From CAZUDO01 sp964618895 (GTDB taxonomy: Bacteria; Desulfobacterota; Binatia; DP-6), in assembly GCA_964618895.1 (NCBI GenBank), contig CAZUDO010000096.1:1-37286 (forward strand): a stretch of DNA of 37,286 bases, in the 5' to 3' direction. Position 1 is the stretch's first letter. The number at the start of each line of letters is the position of its first letter. Below the pieces are notes generated by a model. It did not search any database. It was not told the DNA's origin and saw nothing but the letters and a program-made list of their open reading frames with translations. This document shows positions 6,087 to 14,487 of the stretch, piece by piece. Made by a program: the position numbers and the translations under genes.

Positions 6087-8432
6087 GTGACGCAGCCGGA
6101 TCCCCTGGCCGGCTTCCGCCGCGAGCACCACCCACGGTTCGGTTTGCACGTGGACGCTCCCGCGGACGCCACCGCCGGCTTCGCGCAGTCGATCGCGCGC
6201 GGGCTGTCGGATCATCCCCGCTGGCTCCACTGTCGCTACCTGTACGACGCCGCCGGCAGCGACGCCTTCGAGCGCATCTGCGAGCAGCCGGAGTATTATC
6301 AGACGCGCACCGAGGCGGCGTTGCTGGCGGAGCACGCCGCCACCATCCGGCAGCTGGCGCCGGTGCCGACGCTGGTCGAGCTCGGTTCCGGCAGCTCGGT
6401 CAAGACCCGCCACCTCCTCGACGCGTGGACAAAAGGCGACGCACCCGCTCGCTACGTGCCGGTCGACATCAGCGTCGACATGCTGCGCGCCACCAGCATC
6501 ACGCTGGCGCGCGCGTACCCGACGCTCACCCTCGACGGCATCGCCGCCTCGTACGAGCGCGCCTTCCCGCTGCTGCGCGACCTGTCGCCGTTCATGCTCG
6601 TCTTCCTCGGCAGCACCATCGGCAACCTGGACCCGCAGGAAACCGCCGACTTTCTCGACCGCGTGTCGGCGAGCCTGGTACCCGGCGACCACGTGCTCCT
6701 CGGCATCGACCTGGTGAAGGACGTGCGCACGCTGGAGGCCGCCTACAACGACCGCGCCGGCTGGAGCGCGGCGTTCACCCGGAACCTGTTCGCGCGCATG
6801 AACCGCGAGCTCGGCACGCAGCTCGACCTGGACGCCATCGAACACGTCGCCTACTACAACGGCCGCCTCGATCGCATCGAGATCTACGCCCGCTTCGCGC
6901 GCGCGGCGGTGATCGAGCTCCGCGACCTCGGCCAGCGCTTCCGCATCGCGCCCGGCGAGATGATCTGCACCGAGATCAGCCGCAAGTTCACCGTCGACGA
7001 GGTGGTCGCCAACACCGCGCGCTTCGGGTTCACGCCGGTGCGCACGTTCACCGACCCGATGCGTGCCTTCGCCGTCCTGCTCCTCCGCCTGCGCGGACGG
7101 CGCACGGTGACCGCCGGCCGCGAGCGCTCGGCCGGTTCCCACCTGGCCGCCGCCCGCGCCCGCACGCTCGAGCTGATCGAGCCGCTCACCGACGCCCAGC
7201 TCGCACGCCAGCACAGCCCGCTCTTGAGCCCCATCATCTGGGACCTGGGCCACATCGCCAACTACGAGGAGCAGTGGTCGCTCCGCGCCCTCGACCCGAC
7301 CATCCCGGTGGCCGATGCCGACCGCCACCGGGATCACCTCTACGACCCCATCGCCCACCCGCGCCGGACGCGGAACGCGCTGCCGCTCCCCACCCGCGCC
7401 GAGGCCCTGGCCTACCTGCAGACCATCCGCCTGCGCACCCGCGCCCGCCTGCAAGACGTGTCGTTCGACCCGAGCGATCCGCTGCTGGCCGACGGCTACG
7501 TCTACAAGATGATCGCGCAGCACGAGGCGCAGCACATCGAGACCGTCCTGCAGACCATCCAGCTGATCGACGACCTGGTCTACGAGCCCGGCCGCCGGCG
7601 CGAGCCGCCGGCCGCCGTGGTCCCGGTCGGCACCGAGACCGGCGGCGACATGGTGGTCGTGCCCGCCGGCCCGTTCGTCATGGGCACCGACGACCGGAGC
7701 TTCGCCTACGACAACGAACGGCCGGCGCACCAGGTCGACCTGCCGCGCTACCGCATCGACATCGCCCCGGTCACCGACGGCCAGTACCTCGCCTTCATGC
7801 TCGACGGCGGCTATCACCGGCGCGAGCTATGGGCCGACGAGGGCTGGCTCTGGCTCGCGGACGCGCGCGTGACGCATCCCGCCCGGTGGCTGCCGCAGCC
7901 CGACGGCACGTTCAGCGAGCGCGCCTTCGGGCGCGTGGCACCGCTGGTGCTCGATCGGCCGGTGATCCACGTGTCGTGGTACGAGGCGGCGGCGTACGCC
8001 CGCTGGGCGGGCAAACGCCTGCCCACCGAGGCCGAGTGGGAGAAGGCCGCAGCATGGGACCTGGAGACCCGCGTCGCCCGGCGCTTTCCGTGGGGCGACC
8101 TGCCGCCCACCGAAGAGCACGCCAACCTCGATCAGCGTACCTTCGCCCCCGCCGCCGTCGGCGCCTACCCGCGTGGGCGGAGCTTCTTCGGCTGCCACCA
8201 GATGATCGGCGACGTATGGGAGTGGACGGCGACCGACTTCGCCCCCTACCCCGGCTTCGTCGCCTTCCCGTACGCCGAGTACTCCGCCGTCCATTTCGGC
8301 CACGGCTACAAGGTGCTGCGCGGCGGTGCGTGGGCGACGCGCCCGATCGCCATCCGCAACACCTTCCGCAACTGGGACTTTCCGCAGCGCCGCCAGCTGT
8401 TCGCCGGGTTCCGCTGTGCCGCCGACGGCTGA
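6087..8432 (+). CDS. egtDB: Fused ergothioneine enzyme: EgtD methyltransferase + EgtB sulfoxide synthase
   Basis: 781 residues from a GTG start. Residues ~15-335 are EgtD, which trimethylates histidine to hercynine with SAM: CRYLYDAAGSDAFERIC, the SAM loop VELGSGSSVKT (from V97), GSTIGNLDPQE, and a C-terminal KFTVDEV. Residues ~345-490 are the DinB-like part of EgtB with the expected iron ligands, H389 in DLGHIANYEE and H479/H483 in HEAQHIE. Residues ~510-781 are the FGE-sulfatase domain (WYEAAAYARWAGKRLPTEAE, then GDVWEWTATDF and LRGGAW). EgtB joins hercynine to a thiol donor using O2. Both steps are therefore on one chain, as in fungal Egt1. No egtC or egtE is seen nearby. Confidence 0.93.
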   Translation: MTQPDPLAGFRREHHPRFGLHVDAPADATAGFAQSIARGLSDHPRWLHCRYLYDAAGSDAFERICEQPEYYQTRTEAALLAEHAATIRQLAPVPTLVELGSGSSVKTRHLLDAWTKGDAPARYVPVDISVDMLRATSITLARAYPTLTLDGIAASYERAFPLLRDLSPFMLVFLGSTIGNLDPQETADFLDRVSASLVPGDHVLLGIDLVKDVRTLEAAYNDRAGWSAAFTRNLFARMNRELGTQLDLDAIEHVAYYNGRLDRIEIYARFARAAVIELRDLGQRFRIAPGEMICTEISRKFTVDEVVANTARFGFTPVRTFTDPMRAFAVLLLRLRGRRTVTAGRERSAGSHLAAARARTLELIEPLTDAQLARQHSPLLSPIIWDLGHIANYEEQWSLRALDPTIPVADADRHRDHLYDPIAHPRRTRNALPLPTRAEALAYLQTIRLRTRARLQDVSFDPSDPLLADGYVYKMIAQHEAQHIETVLQTIQLIDDLVYEPGRRREPPAAVVPVGTETGGDMVVVPAGPFVMGTDDRSFAYDNERPAHQVDLPRYRIDIAPVTDGQYLAFMLDGGYHRRELWADEGWLWLADARVTHPARWLPQPDGTFSERAFGRVAPLVLDRPVIHVSWYEAAAYARWAGKRLPTEAEWEKAAAWDLETRVARRFPWGDLPPTEEHANLDQRTFAPAAVGAYPRGRSFFGCHQMIGDVWEWTATDFAPYPGFVAFPYAEYSAVHFGHGYKVLRGGAWATRPIAIRNTFRNWDFPQRRQLFAGFRCAADG

Positions 8433-9402
8433 CGCGGCGGCGCTGCTCGCACGCCTGCGAGCGTTGCCGATCGAAGTCGAGGCGGTGACGTGCACCGTCG
8501 CCGAGGTGGCGGAGCCGTCGTATCCCGGCGGCCGGCGGCCGAGTGCGACGGTGCAACTGGCGGGGCACGGTTGCCGCGGCGACGGCGAGCACGTCGCCTG
8601 GACACTCGCGGAGCACACGCGCCTGCGCGACACGGTAGCCGACGGCGCGCCGCGCGGCCGCTCGACGCTCGGGGAGTGGGCGGCCGTGATGCGCCGGCAG
8701 GTCGCCGAGCCCTACGCTCGTGCCGCGCTCGAAGCGGCGGCGATCGACCTGGCGCTCCGCCAGCAGGCGCTCACGCTGTTCGCCCTTGCCGGGTCAGCGC
8801 CGCAGCCGGTGCGGTACATCGTCTCGTTCGACCGGCGTCCCGATCCGGCGGCGGAGATGGTACGCCTGCGCCGCGACGCGCCCGGGCTCGAGTTCAAGAT
8901 CGACGCCGACCCGGCGTGGGACGACGCCGTGTACGCCGCGCTGGCCGCCGCCGGCGGCGTGGCGGTGGTGGATTTCAAGGGCGACGGTGACGCCACCGCC
9001 CATGCGCGCGCGCATCGCTTCCTGCCCGCGGCCCTGCTCGAGGATCCGGGCGCCGGCCCGTGGACGAACGGCGTGCGGGTCCGGATCAGCATGGACGCGC
9101 CGGTGCGGCGCGCCGCCGACATCGCCACCCTGCCCGTCCGTCCGGCCGCAGTGAACATCAAGCCCGCGCGCATGGGCGGCGTGCTGGAAGCGCTCGCCGC
9201 CGTCGCCGCCTGTCAGCAGGCGGACATCCCGGTGTATTTCGGCGGCATGTTCGAGGTTGGCGTGGGGCGGCGGCAGCTACACGTGCTGGCGGCGCTGTTC
9301 GCGCCCGACGGGCCGAACGACGTGGCGCCGCTCGGAGCAACGATCGAGCGGCCGGCGCGGCTTGTCGTGACGGGGGAGCGCCCGGGGTTCGGGAGCGTAT
9401 GA
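8416..9402 (+). CDS. Enolase-superfamily-like protein (muconate-lactonizing/OSBS-like barrel)
   Basis: About 328 residues from a GTG start at 8416 that overlaps the end of egtDB by 17 bases, so it is probably cotranscribed. The N-terminal ~110 residues fit a capping domain, ending in YARAALEAAAIDLALRQQAL, a very characteristic enolase-superfamily helix. The barrel has LEFKIDAD (possible catalytic Lys), VAVVDFKGD and LLEDPG (possible metal ligands), MDAPVR and VNIKPARMGGVLEAL (second Lys), then VYFGGMFEVGVGRRQLHVLA. The product is shorter than typical members and some ligands are shifted, so catalysis is uncertain. The substrate is unknown. The link to ergothioneine is positional only. Confidence 0.65.
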   Translation: MPPTADAAALLARLRALPIEVEAVTCTVAEVAEPSYPGGRRPSATVQLAGHGCRGDGEHVAWTLAEHTRLRDTVADGAPRGRSTLGEWAAVMRRQVAEPYARAALEAAAIDLALRQQALTLFALAGSAPQPVRYIVSFDRRPDPAAEMVRLRRDAPGLEFKIDADPAWDDAVYAALAAAGGVAVVDFKGDGDATAHARAHRFLPAALLEDPGAGPWTNGVRVRISMDAPVRRAADIATLPVRPAAVNIKPARMGGVLEALAAVAACQQADIPVYFGGMFEVGVGRRQLHVLAALFAPDGPNDVAPLGATIERPARLVVTGERPGFGSV

Positions 9403-9406
9403 CAGC

Positions 9407-9781
9407 TCAGAGGATCGCGCCGACGAGCCCGCCGAGCACGAGGATGACGGTGGCCGTGAAGCCGATGACGAATCCCGTCCCGCGCGTCGCCGGGTCGGCC
9501 ACGTAGCTGCGGGCGTAGATAGCGCGCCCCACGACGAAGGCGAGCCCGATCCAACCCGCCGCCACCGGAGACGTATAGGTGGCGAAGAGATAGAGCCCCG
9601 GCAGGAAGACGACCAGCTGCTCGACGGTGTTCTGCTGCACCCGGTACCAGCGCTCGAACACCGGATGCCCGGTAGTCGCCGGCGCCTGGACCTTGTAGGT
9701 GCCGCGGGCGCGGCCGGTGAGCATCGCGATGACGAGGTACTCGATCAGGGCCAGGGCGGCGACGATGGCGGTGAAGTTCAT
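9407..9781 (-). CDS. MAPEG family membrane protein
   Basis: About 124 residues starting MNFTAIVAALALIEYLVIAM, with four predicted membrane segments. The central VFERWYRVQQNTVEQLVVFL is the MAPEG signature, and GRAIYARSYVADPATRGTGF is the usual third loop. Eukaryotic relatives are microsomal glutathione S-transferases and leukotriene enzymes; bacterial ones are inner-membrane proteins whose substrates are mostly unknown. The start at 9781 places the first helix at the N-terminus; an in-frame start at 9802 would add seven residues. The gene converges on the enolase-like gene with 4 bases between stops. Confidence 0.88.
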   Translation of the reverse strand: MNFTAIVAALALIEYLVIAMLTGRARGTYKVQAPATTGHPVFERWYRVQQNTVEQLVVFLPGLYLFATYTSPVAAGWIGLAFVVGRAIYARSYVADPATRGTGFVIGFTATVILVLGGLVGAIL

Positions 9782-9863
9782 GCGGGACCCCTTACCACGC
9801 ACCCACCGGCAGGGGTAGGTCGCGCGCTCGTGACCTGGCGCATCTCATGGCAGAGTCGTTCCC

Positions 9864-11282
9864 GTGTCGCGCACAGGCGTCGCTCCCGTCGACATCGCCC
9901 CGCTGGTCTGGTTCCGCATCGCCTTCGCGGCCATCCTGCTGTGGCAGATCGGACTCTACTTCGGTCTCGGGTGGATCACGGCCTTCTGGGTGCGGCCGCG
10001 CTTCCACTTCACCTACTACGGCTTCGGGTGGGTCCAGCCCTGGCCGGCAGGCGGGATGTACGTCCACTGCGCGCTGCTAGCGGCGCTCGCCGTCTGCATG
10101 CTGGTCGGCTTCTTGTACCGCGCCAGCGCGGCGCTCTGCTGTCTCGGCTTCACGTACCTCTTCCTCCTCGACCAGGCCAACTACCTGAACCACGTCTACC
10201 TGCTGTGCCTGGTGAGCTTCCTGATGGTGTTCGTGCCCGCGCACCGTAGCTGCTCGATCGACGCGTGGCGGCGGCCCTGGTGGCGCTCCCGCACGGTGCC
10301 CGCGTGGGGGCTCTGGCTCCTGCGGGCGCAGGTCGCGATCGTGTACGTGTTCGCGGCGATCGCCAAGATGAACGCCGACTGGCTGCGCGGCGAGCCGCTG
10401 CGCAGCTGGCTCGCCGCGCGCCCCGACGTGCCCGTCATCGGGCCGCTCCTGCGCGCCGAGGCGCTCGTCCCCGCGTTCGCCTACGGCAGCCTGCTACTCG
10501 ACCTGCTGGCGGTGCCCGCACTCCTCTGGCGGCGCACGCGCGCCGTGGCAGCGTGCGCCCTCCTGCTCTTCCATCTCCTCAACTGGCAGCTGTTCGACCT
10601 GGGCGTGTTTCCCTGGTTGATGATCGCGGCCACGGTGCTCTTCCTGCCCCCGGAGTGGCTGCGACGCGGCCGCAGCGCCCCGGCCCCGGCGGGCTCCCCG
10701 CTGGGCAGGCGGAAACGACGCACGCTCGCACTCGTGGGGGCGTACCTGGCGGTGCAGGTGCTCGTCCCACTCCGCCTGTGGCTCTATCCCGGGAACCCGA
10801 GCTGGACGGAGCAGGGGCACACGTTCGCGTGGCGCATGCTGGTGCGCGAGAAGCGCGGCGAGATCGCGCTCTACGTCGTCGATCCCGTACGCCGCCAGCG
10901 CTGGGAGGTGGAGATGTGGCGCCACATCACGCCCTTCCAACGGCGCAAGATGGCGACGCATCCCGACATGATCCTGCAGCTCGCGCACCGTGTGGCCGCC
11001 CGCCACCGCTTGCAGGGCCGCACGCAGGCACAGGTGTACGCGCGCGCGGTCGCCACGCTGAACGACCATCCGCCGCAGTGGCTGGTCGACCCGCGCGTCG
11101 ACCTGGCGGCCGTGCCGCGCTCGCTCCGGCCGGCGCCGTGGATCGTGCCGCTCGGCGTGGAGGTGGCGGGGCATCCGGTGCCCTCGCCCACCCTGGGGGC
11201 GCGCTTCGGGATCGTGCCGGAGGGCGCCCGGCGGCGGCGCGAATGGGCGCCGGACGCGGAGCGTTCCGGGCCGCACGACTGA
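9864..11282 (+). CDS. HTTM domain membrane protein (vitamin K-dependent gamma-carboxylase-like)
   Basis: 472 residues from a GTG. The first ~290 are strongly hydrophobic with many predicted membrane helices, and contain FTYLFLLDQANYLNHVYLLC and VYVFAAIAKMNADWLRGEPL, hallmarks of the HTTM/VKG-carboxylase family. After a positively charged loop and one more helix, a soluble C-terminal domain of ~150 residues includes FAWRMLVREKRGEIALYVVD and a WRHITPFQRRKMATHPDMIL stretch, as in other long bacterial members. The bacterial role is unclear, as the eukaryotic enzyme carboxylates glutamate. No partner gene is evident. Confidence 0.85.
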   Translation: MSRTGVAPVDIAPLVWFRIAFAAILLWQIGLYFGLGWITAFWVRPRFHFTYYGFGWVQPWPAGGMYVHCALLAALAVCMLVGFLYRASAALCCLGFTYLFLLDQANYLNHVYLLCLVSFLMVFVPAHRSCSIDAWRRPWWRSRTVPAWGLWLLRAQVAIVYVFAAIAKMNADWLRGEPLRSWLAARPDVPVIGPLLRAEALVPAFAYGSLLLDLLAVPALLWRRTRAVAACALLLFHLLNWQLFDLGVFPWLMIAATVLFLPPEWLRRGRSAPAPAGSPLGRRKRRTLALVGAYLAVQVLVPLRLWLYPGNPSWTEQGHTFAWRMLVREKRGEIALYVVDPVRRQRWEVEMWRHITPFQRRKMATHPDMILQLAHRVAARHRLQGRTQAQVYARAVATLNDHPPQWLVDPRVDLAAVPRSLRPAPWIVPLGVEVAGHPVPSPTLGARFGIVPEGARRRREWAPDAERSGPHD

Positions 11283-11295
11283 CGAGGGGCCCGGC

Positions 11296-11649
11296 TCAGA
11301 ACCCGATGCGGAGGCGAGTGAACACGCTGTCGGTGCGCTCCTCGCGCAGCATGGGCGTGCTCACCCGCGGCATGTAGGTCAGCTGCAACGCGACGCGCGC
11401 CCCGAGCGCCCACGAGATCCCGGTCTCGGAGCGCGGTGTCCCGGCCACCCAGACCTGCTCGTCGGTGAGCGCGATCCGTCCCGGCGAGCATCCCCGGACC
11501 TGTTCCAGCGGGTCTCCGTCGAGCAGTGCCCGACACGACGGCGGCACGGTGCCTGCGCCCGCCAGCATGGCCGCGACACTCGGCTGCGGCCGGATCGCTC
11601 CGACCACGGCGGCGCACACCAGCCCCATCGACCACCACCCAACCCGCAT
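11296..11649 (-). CDS. Small exported protein with an outer-membrane-like C-terminus
   Basis: About 117 residues from an ATG at 11649; an earlier ATG at 11688 would place 13 residues before the signal peptide MRVGWWSMGLVCAAVVGAIR. The mature part has two Cys, in SCRALLDG and RGCSPG, which may form a disulfide. The C-terminus alternates as a beta strand and ends in Phe (VFTRLRIGF), the signal used by the outer-membrane assembly machinery. It is short for a barrel, so it may be the tail of a larger lost gene or an 8-strand-like fragment. No family is recognised. Confidence 0.5.
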   Translation of the reverse strand: MRVGWWSMGLVCAAVVGAIRPQPSVAAMLAGAGTVPPSCRALLDGDPLEQVRGCSPGRIALTDEQVWVAGTPRSETGISWALGARVALQLTYMPRVSTPMLREERTDSVFTRLRIGF

Positions 11650-11808
11650 CACCGCCTTCAGAATCACCTCGCCGCCGTCCACGTGCAAGCCCGCAGCACC
11701 CGCGGCGGATGCGGGGCGGAGCGCTCTGCCGCGGGCTACGCCACACGCCCACGCACGCCGGGCGATGCCCCCCTATTCCGGCAGGCGCGCGCCCGCCGCC
11801 CGGGCCTG

Positions 11809-11948
11809 CGCGACGACGCGGTTCTCGTGGTCGGAGCCTACGCGCTCGCGGCACCGGTGACCTCGACCTCTGGGTCGAGCCGACACCCGGCAACGCGACA
11901 CGCGTGCTGGCGGCCCTGCGCGCCACCCACGCCCTGTCCGCCAGGACG
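11809..11948 (+). pseudogene. Remnant of a second nucleotidyltransferase gene
   Basis: In one frame from ~11809 the bases read RDDAVLVVGAYALA. From 11853, in another frame, they read TGDLDLWVEPTPGNATRVLA and on through ALRATHALSART. These are consecutive parts of the nucleotidyltransferase core (GG/GA loop, then D-x-D). Intact relatives have ALAVHGRPRATGDLDLW, so about seven codons are missing at the join and the frame is shifted. Nothing recognisable remains upstream of the loop or after ~11950. It is related to the intact gene at 1378-1872. The surrounding gene-free stretch, 11650-12181, otherwise holds only the inverted repeat at 12031-12077. Confidence 0.75.
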
Positions 11949-12030
11949 CATTGCGATCCTTCCGGCGGCCCGGGGGCGCTGATGACCCTGCGCGCCGGCA
12001 TTTCGAGTCTGCAACTGCCGCAGGCGTCTA

Positions 12031-12077
12031 TTGTCCAACGCAACGAACGGTCGCCCGGACACCCGCCGTTCGGACAA
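12031..12077. repeat. Long imperfect inverted repeat in a gene-free stretch
   Basis: TTGTCC (12031-12036) pairs with GGACAA (12072-12077), and AACGG (12046-12050) pairs with CCGTT (12066-12070). The result is a potential stem with an asymmetric bulge. It has no T-tract, so it is not a typical terminator. It may be a decayed mobile-element end or a regulatory hairpin upstream of the PPOX gene. Confidence 0.4.
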
Positions 12078-12181
12078 CACAAGCTGCCGGGTTCACCAGG
12101 TTCCCGTCGTCGGACTCCTCGCCCCGAGATCGGCACGGTCTTGGCGGTCGTGCAACGGTCCGTGGTAGGGAGTCCGCCCCC

Positions 12182-12655
12182 GTGCGAACCCCCCCATCCC
12201 CACCGAGCGCCGCCGAGCTGACTGCCCTCCAGGCCCTGCTCGACCGCAGCACCCGCACCGCGTCGCCCGCGGCCGCCGACTCGGTCGCCTACGCGCCGCG
12301 CCAGATGACCGCCGCCGAGCTGGTCGAGTTCTGGCGCAGCGCACGGCTGGTCGCCATGGCCACCGTCGGCCCCGCCGGGCAGCCGCACATCGCGCCCGTC
12401 CACGCCGAGCTCACCGGCACCACGCTCCGCCTGGTGGTCTACGACGACACCATCCGCCGCCGGGACCTGGCCGCCAATCCGCGCGTCGCGTTCACCACCT
12501 GGCACGACGGCGCAGTCGCCATCTGCTACGGGCGTGCCCGCGAGGTGCCCGACAGTATCCGCGACGCTCGCCCCGGTCAGAGCGGGAAGCCGCGGCGCGT
12601 GGTCGTGCTCGAGGTGCGCCTGACGCGCCTCTACGCCATGCGCGCACCGGGCTGA
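12182..12655 (+). CDS. Pyridoxamine 5'-phosphate oxidase-like flavin-binding protein
   Basis: 157 residues from a GTG preceded by GGGAG (12168-12172) at a suitable distance. After ~45 variable residues comes the split-barrel core: LVEFWRSARLVAMATVGPAG, then QPHIAPVHAELTG, LRLVVYDDTIRRRDLAANPR and VAFTTWHDGAVAICYGRARE, the usual pattern of PPOX-class proteins that bind FMN or F420 and act on small molecules. The cofactor and substrate cannot be told, but the F420-type LLM enzyme nearby makes F420 possible. The 3' end overlaps the convergent membrane-protein gene by 25 bases. Confidence 0.8.
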   Translation: MRTPPSPPSAAELTALQALLDRSTRTASPAAADSVAYAPRQMTAAELVEFWRSARLVAMATVGPAGQPHIAPVHAELTGTTLRLVVYDDTIRRRDLAANPRVAFTTWHDGAVAICYGRAREVPDSIRDARPGQSGKPRRVVVLEVRLTRLYAMRAPG

Positions 12656-13083
12656 GCGAGCGCGCGGCCGCGGAGCCCGGCCAGGAAGAGCCCGCAGCCG
12701 AGCAGCAGCGCCGGCGATCCGGTCACCAGCCCGAAGGTCACTACCGCTTCCTGCCACGCCACCGCCGCGTGTCCCACGCTCGCGATCGGGGTCATGCTGG
12801 CGGTCCCGAACACCGCCGCCAGGACGAGCGCGATCGCGCTCGCCCACGAGCCATACAGCGTGAGCCCGGCGGCCCACATCGCCGCCCGGGCCCCGAGCCG
12901 CACCTCGTCCCACACCGCGCCGAGCGCGAGCAGGAACGTGCCCGTCATGAGCGCGCCCAGGTGTGCGGACAGCCCCATGCGCGGGTTCGTGAACGCCGGG
13001 ACAACGACGCCCACCACCAACCCCAGCAGGAAGAGCGCCATGCCGTGCCGGACGAGCCGGCGCCTCGTGTCGTGTGTGTCCAT
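12631..13083 (-). CDS. Hydroxylaminobenzene mutase-like membrane protein (HabA/HabB type)
   Basis: 150 residues with four predicted membrane helices. The N-terminal HGMALFLLGLVVGVVVPAFT followed by NPRMGLSAHLGALMTGTFLL is the signature shared by hydroxylaminobenzene mutases and styrene oxide isomerase-like proteins, including the conserved NPRxGLSAHL loop. Family enzymes rearrange aryl hydroxylamines to aminophenols in the membrane; many members in environmental genomes have no known substrate. It starts 67 bases from the divergent ABC transporter operon. Confidence 0.75.
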   Translation of the reverse strand: MDTHDTRRRLVRHGMALFLLGLVVGVVVPAFTNPRMGLSAHLGALMTGTFLLALGAVWDEVRLGARAAMWAAGLTLYGSWASAIALVLAAVFGTASMTPIASVGHAAVAWQEAVVTFGLVTGSPALLLGCGLFLAGLRGRALAQPGARMA

Positions 13084-13150
13084 GCCCCGTGTCGTAGCAC
13101 GGGACAGCGCGCGCGTGGACGCCCGCCGGCCCCCGTGCTAGCAGGCGCCC

Positions 13151-13882
13151 GTGCCGGGCGAGGCGTTGGTCGAGTTCGCGGGCGCGAGCTTCCGGGTGGC
13201 GAGCGGGCGCCTGTTGGTCGACGGCCTGTCGCTCGCAATCGCCGCCGGCGAGTCGGTGGCGCTGATCGGGCGGAGCGGATCCGGCAAGACCACCGCCCTC
13301 AAGCTGGTGAACGCGCTCCTCGTCCCGACGGCGGGCGTGGTGCGGGTGGCCGGGCGGGCGACGACGGCGTGGGATCCGATCCAGCTCCGCCGCCGCACCG
13401 GGTACGTCATCCAGGAGATCGGGCTCTTCCCCCACCTGACGGTGGCGCGCAACGTGGCGCTGGTGCCGGAGCTGGAACGCTGGCCGGCGGCGCGCATCGC
13501 CGCCCGGATGGAGGAGCTGCTCGAGCTCGTCGGCCTGCCGCCCGCCGACTACGCCGGGCGCTACCCCCACGAGCTGTCCGGCGGGCAGCGCCAGCGCGTC
13601 GGGGTGGCACGCGCGCTGGCGGCCGATCCGCCGTTGCTGCTCCTGGACGAGCCCTTCGGGGCGCTCGATCCGATCACGCGGGCCGAGCTGCAGCGGGAGT
13701 TCCGGGCGCTGCAGACCCGACTCGGCAAGACGGCCCTGTTCGTCACTCACGACATGCGCGAGGCGACGCGCGTCGGCGACCGCGTCGCGCTGCTCGACAG
13801 CGGGCGGGTGCTGGCTTTCGACACGCCGGCGGCGCTCGCCGGCAGCGCCGACGCGCGCGTGCGGGAATTCCTGGACGCATGA
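13151..13882 (+). CDS. Osmoprotectant-type ABC transporter ATPase (OpuCA/ProV-like)
   Basis: 243 residues from a GTG. It has Walker A GRSGSGKTTALKLVNALL, the Q-loop with VIQEIGLFPHLTVARNVA, the signature LSGGQRQRVGVARAL, Walker B LLLLDEPFGALDPITRAELQ and the switch His in FVTHDMREA. The IQEIGLFPHLTV and FGALDPITR elements are typical of the OpuCA/OsmV quaternary-amine group. No CBS domain is present at the C-terminus, unlike longer OpuCA proteins. It energises the permease encoded next, with which it overlaps by 4 bases (ATGA). Confidence 0.92.
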   Translation: MPGEALVEFAGASFRVASGRLLVDGLSLAIAAGESVALIGRSGSGKTTALKLVNALLVPTAGVVRVAGRATTAWDPIQLRRRTGYVIQEIGLFPHLTVARNVALVPELERWPAARIAARMEELLELVGLPPADYAGRYPHELSGGQRQRVGVARALAADPPLLLLDEPFGALDPITRAELQREFRALQTRLGKTALFVTHDMREATRVGDRVALLDSGRVLAFDTPAALAGSADARVREFLDA

Positions 13883-14487
13883 CGGCCGAGATCCTGCGCG
13901 CGACCCTCCAGCACGTGCTCCTGGTCGGCACGTCGATCGCCATCGCCACCGCCGTCGGCGTGCCGCTCGGCATCGTCCTCACGCGGCGGCCGGCGTGGCG
14001 CCGCACCGTGCTCGGCGCCGTGAGTGTCGCGCAGACCATCCCCAGCCTGGCGCTGTTCGGCTTCCTGATCCCGATCCCGTGGATCGGCGGCATCGGCACG
14101 CGCACCGCGCTGGTGGCACTCAGCGTGTACGCGCTCCTGCCCATCGTGCGGAACACGGTCACCGGCATCCTGGGCGTGGACCCAGCCGTGCGCGAGGCCG
14201 GGCGCGGTATGGGGATGACGGATCGCGAGCTCCTGCTGCGGGTCGAGCTGCCGCTCGCGGCGAGCGTCATCCTGGCGGGCCTCCGGGTGGCCACCGTGAT
14301 CGGCATCGGCGTCGCCACCATCGCGGCCGCGATCGGCGCCGGAGGGCTCGGCGTGTTCATCTTCCGCGGCGTCGCCATGGTCGACAACCGCACCATCCTG
14401 GCCGGCGCGCTGCCGGCCGCCCTGCTCGCGGTGGCGGCCGACGTGGCACTGGGCGCGCTCGAGCGGCGCCTGCGGCCTGGGCGATGA
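13879..14487 (+). CDS. Osmoprotectant ABC transporter permease (OpuCB/OpuCD-like)
   Basis: 202 residues with five to six membrane helices, starting MTAEILRATLQHVLLVGTSI. The binding-protein-dependent permease motif is clear: SVAQTIPSLALFGFLIP, VDPAVREAGRGMGMTDRELL (the EAA loop that docks on the ATPase), and ATIAAAIGAGGLGVFIFRGV. Family transporters often use two different permeases; only one is encoded here, so a homodimer is likely. It overlaps both neighbours by 4 bases and is therefore in a tightly coupled three-gene operon. Confidence 0.92.
   Translation: MTAEILRATLQHVLLVGTSIAIATAVGVPLGIVLTRRPAWRRTVLGAVSVAQTIPSLALFGFLIPIPWIGGIGTRTALVALSVYALLPIVRNTVTGILGVDPAVREAGRGMGMTDRELLLRVELPLAASVILAGLRVATVIGIGVATIAAAIGAGGLGVFIFRGVAMVDNRTILAGALPAALLAVAADVALGALERRLRPGR

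Noticed and set aside
5874..7817. Long minus-strand open frame (~650 codons) opposite egtDB
   Set aside because: The plus strand encodes a clear EgtD-EgtB enzyme with all catalytic motifs. The antisense frame is compositionally biased (Val/Arg/Gly/His) with no motif, a usual result of high GC content.
10871..13750. Very long minus-strand open frame (~960 codons) across HTTM, PPOX and ABC genes
   Set aside because: It runs antisense to several well-supported genes, is Arg/Gly/Ala-rich without motifs, and crosses gene boundaries, so it is a GC-driven shadow.
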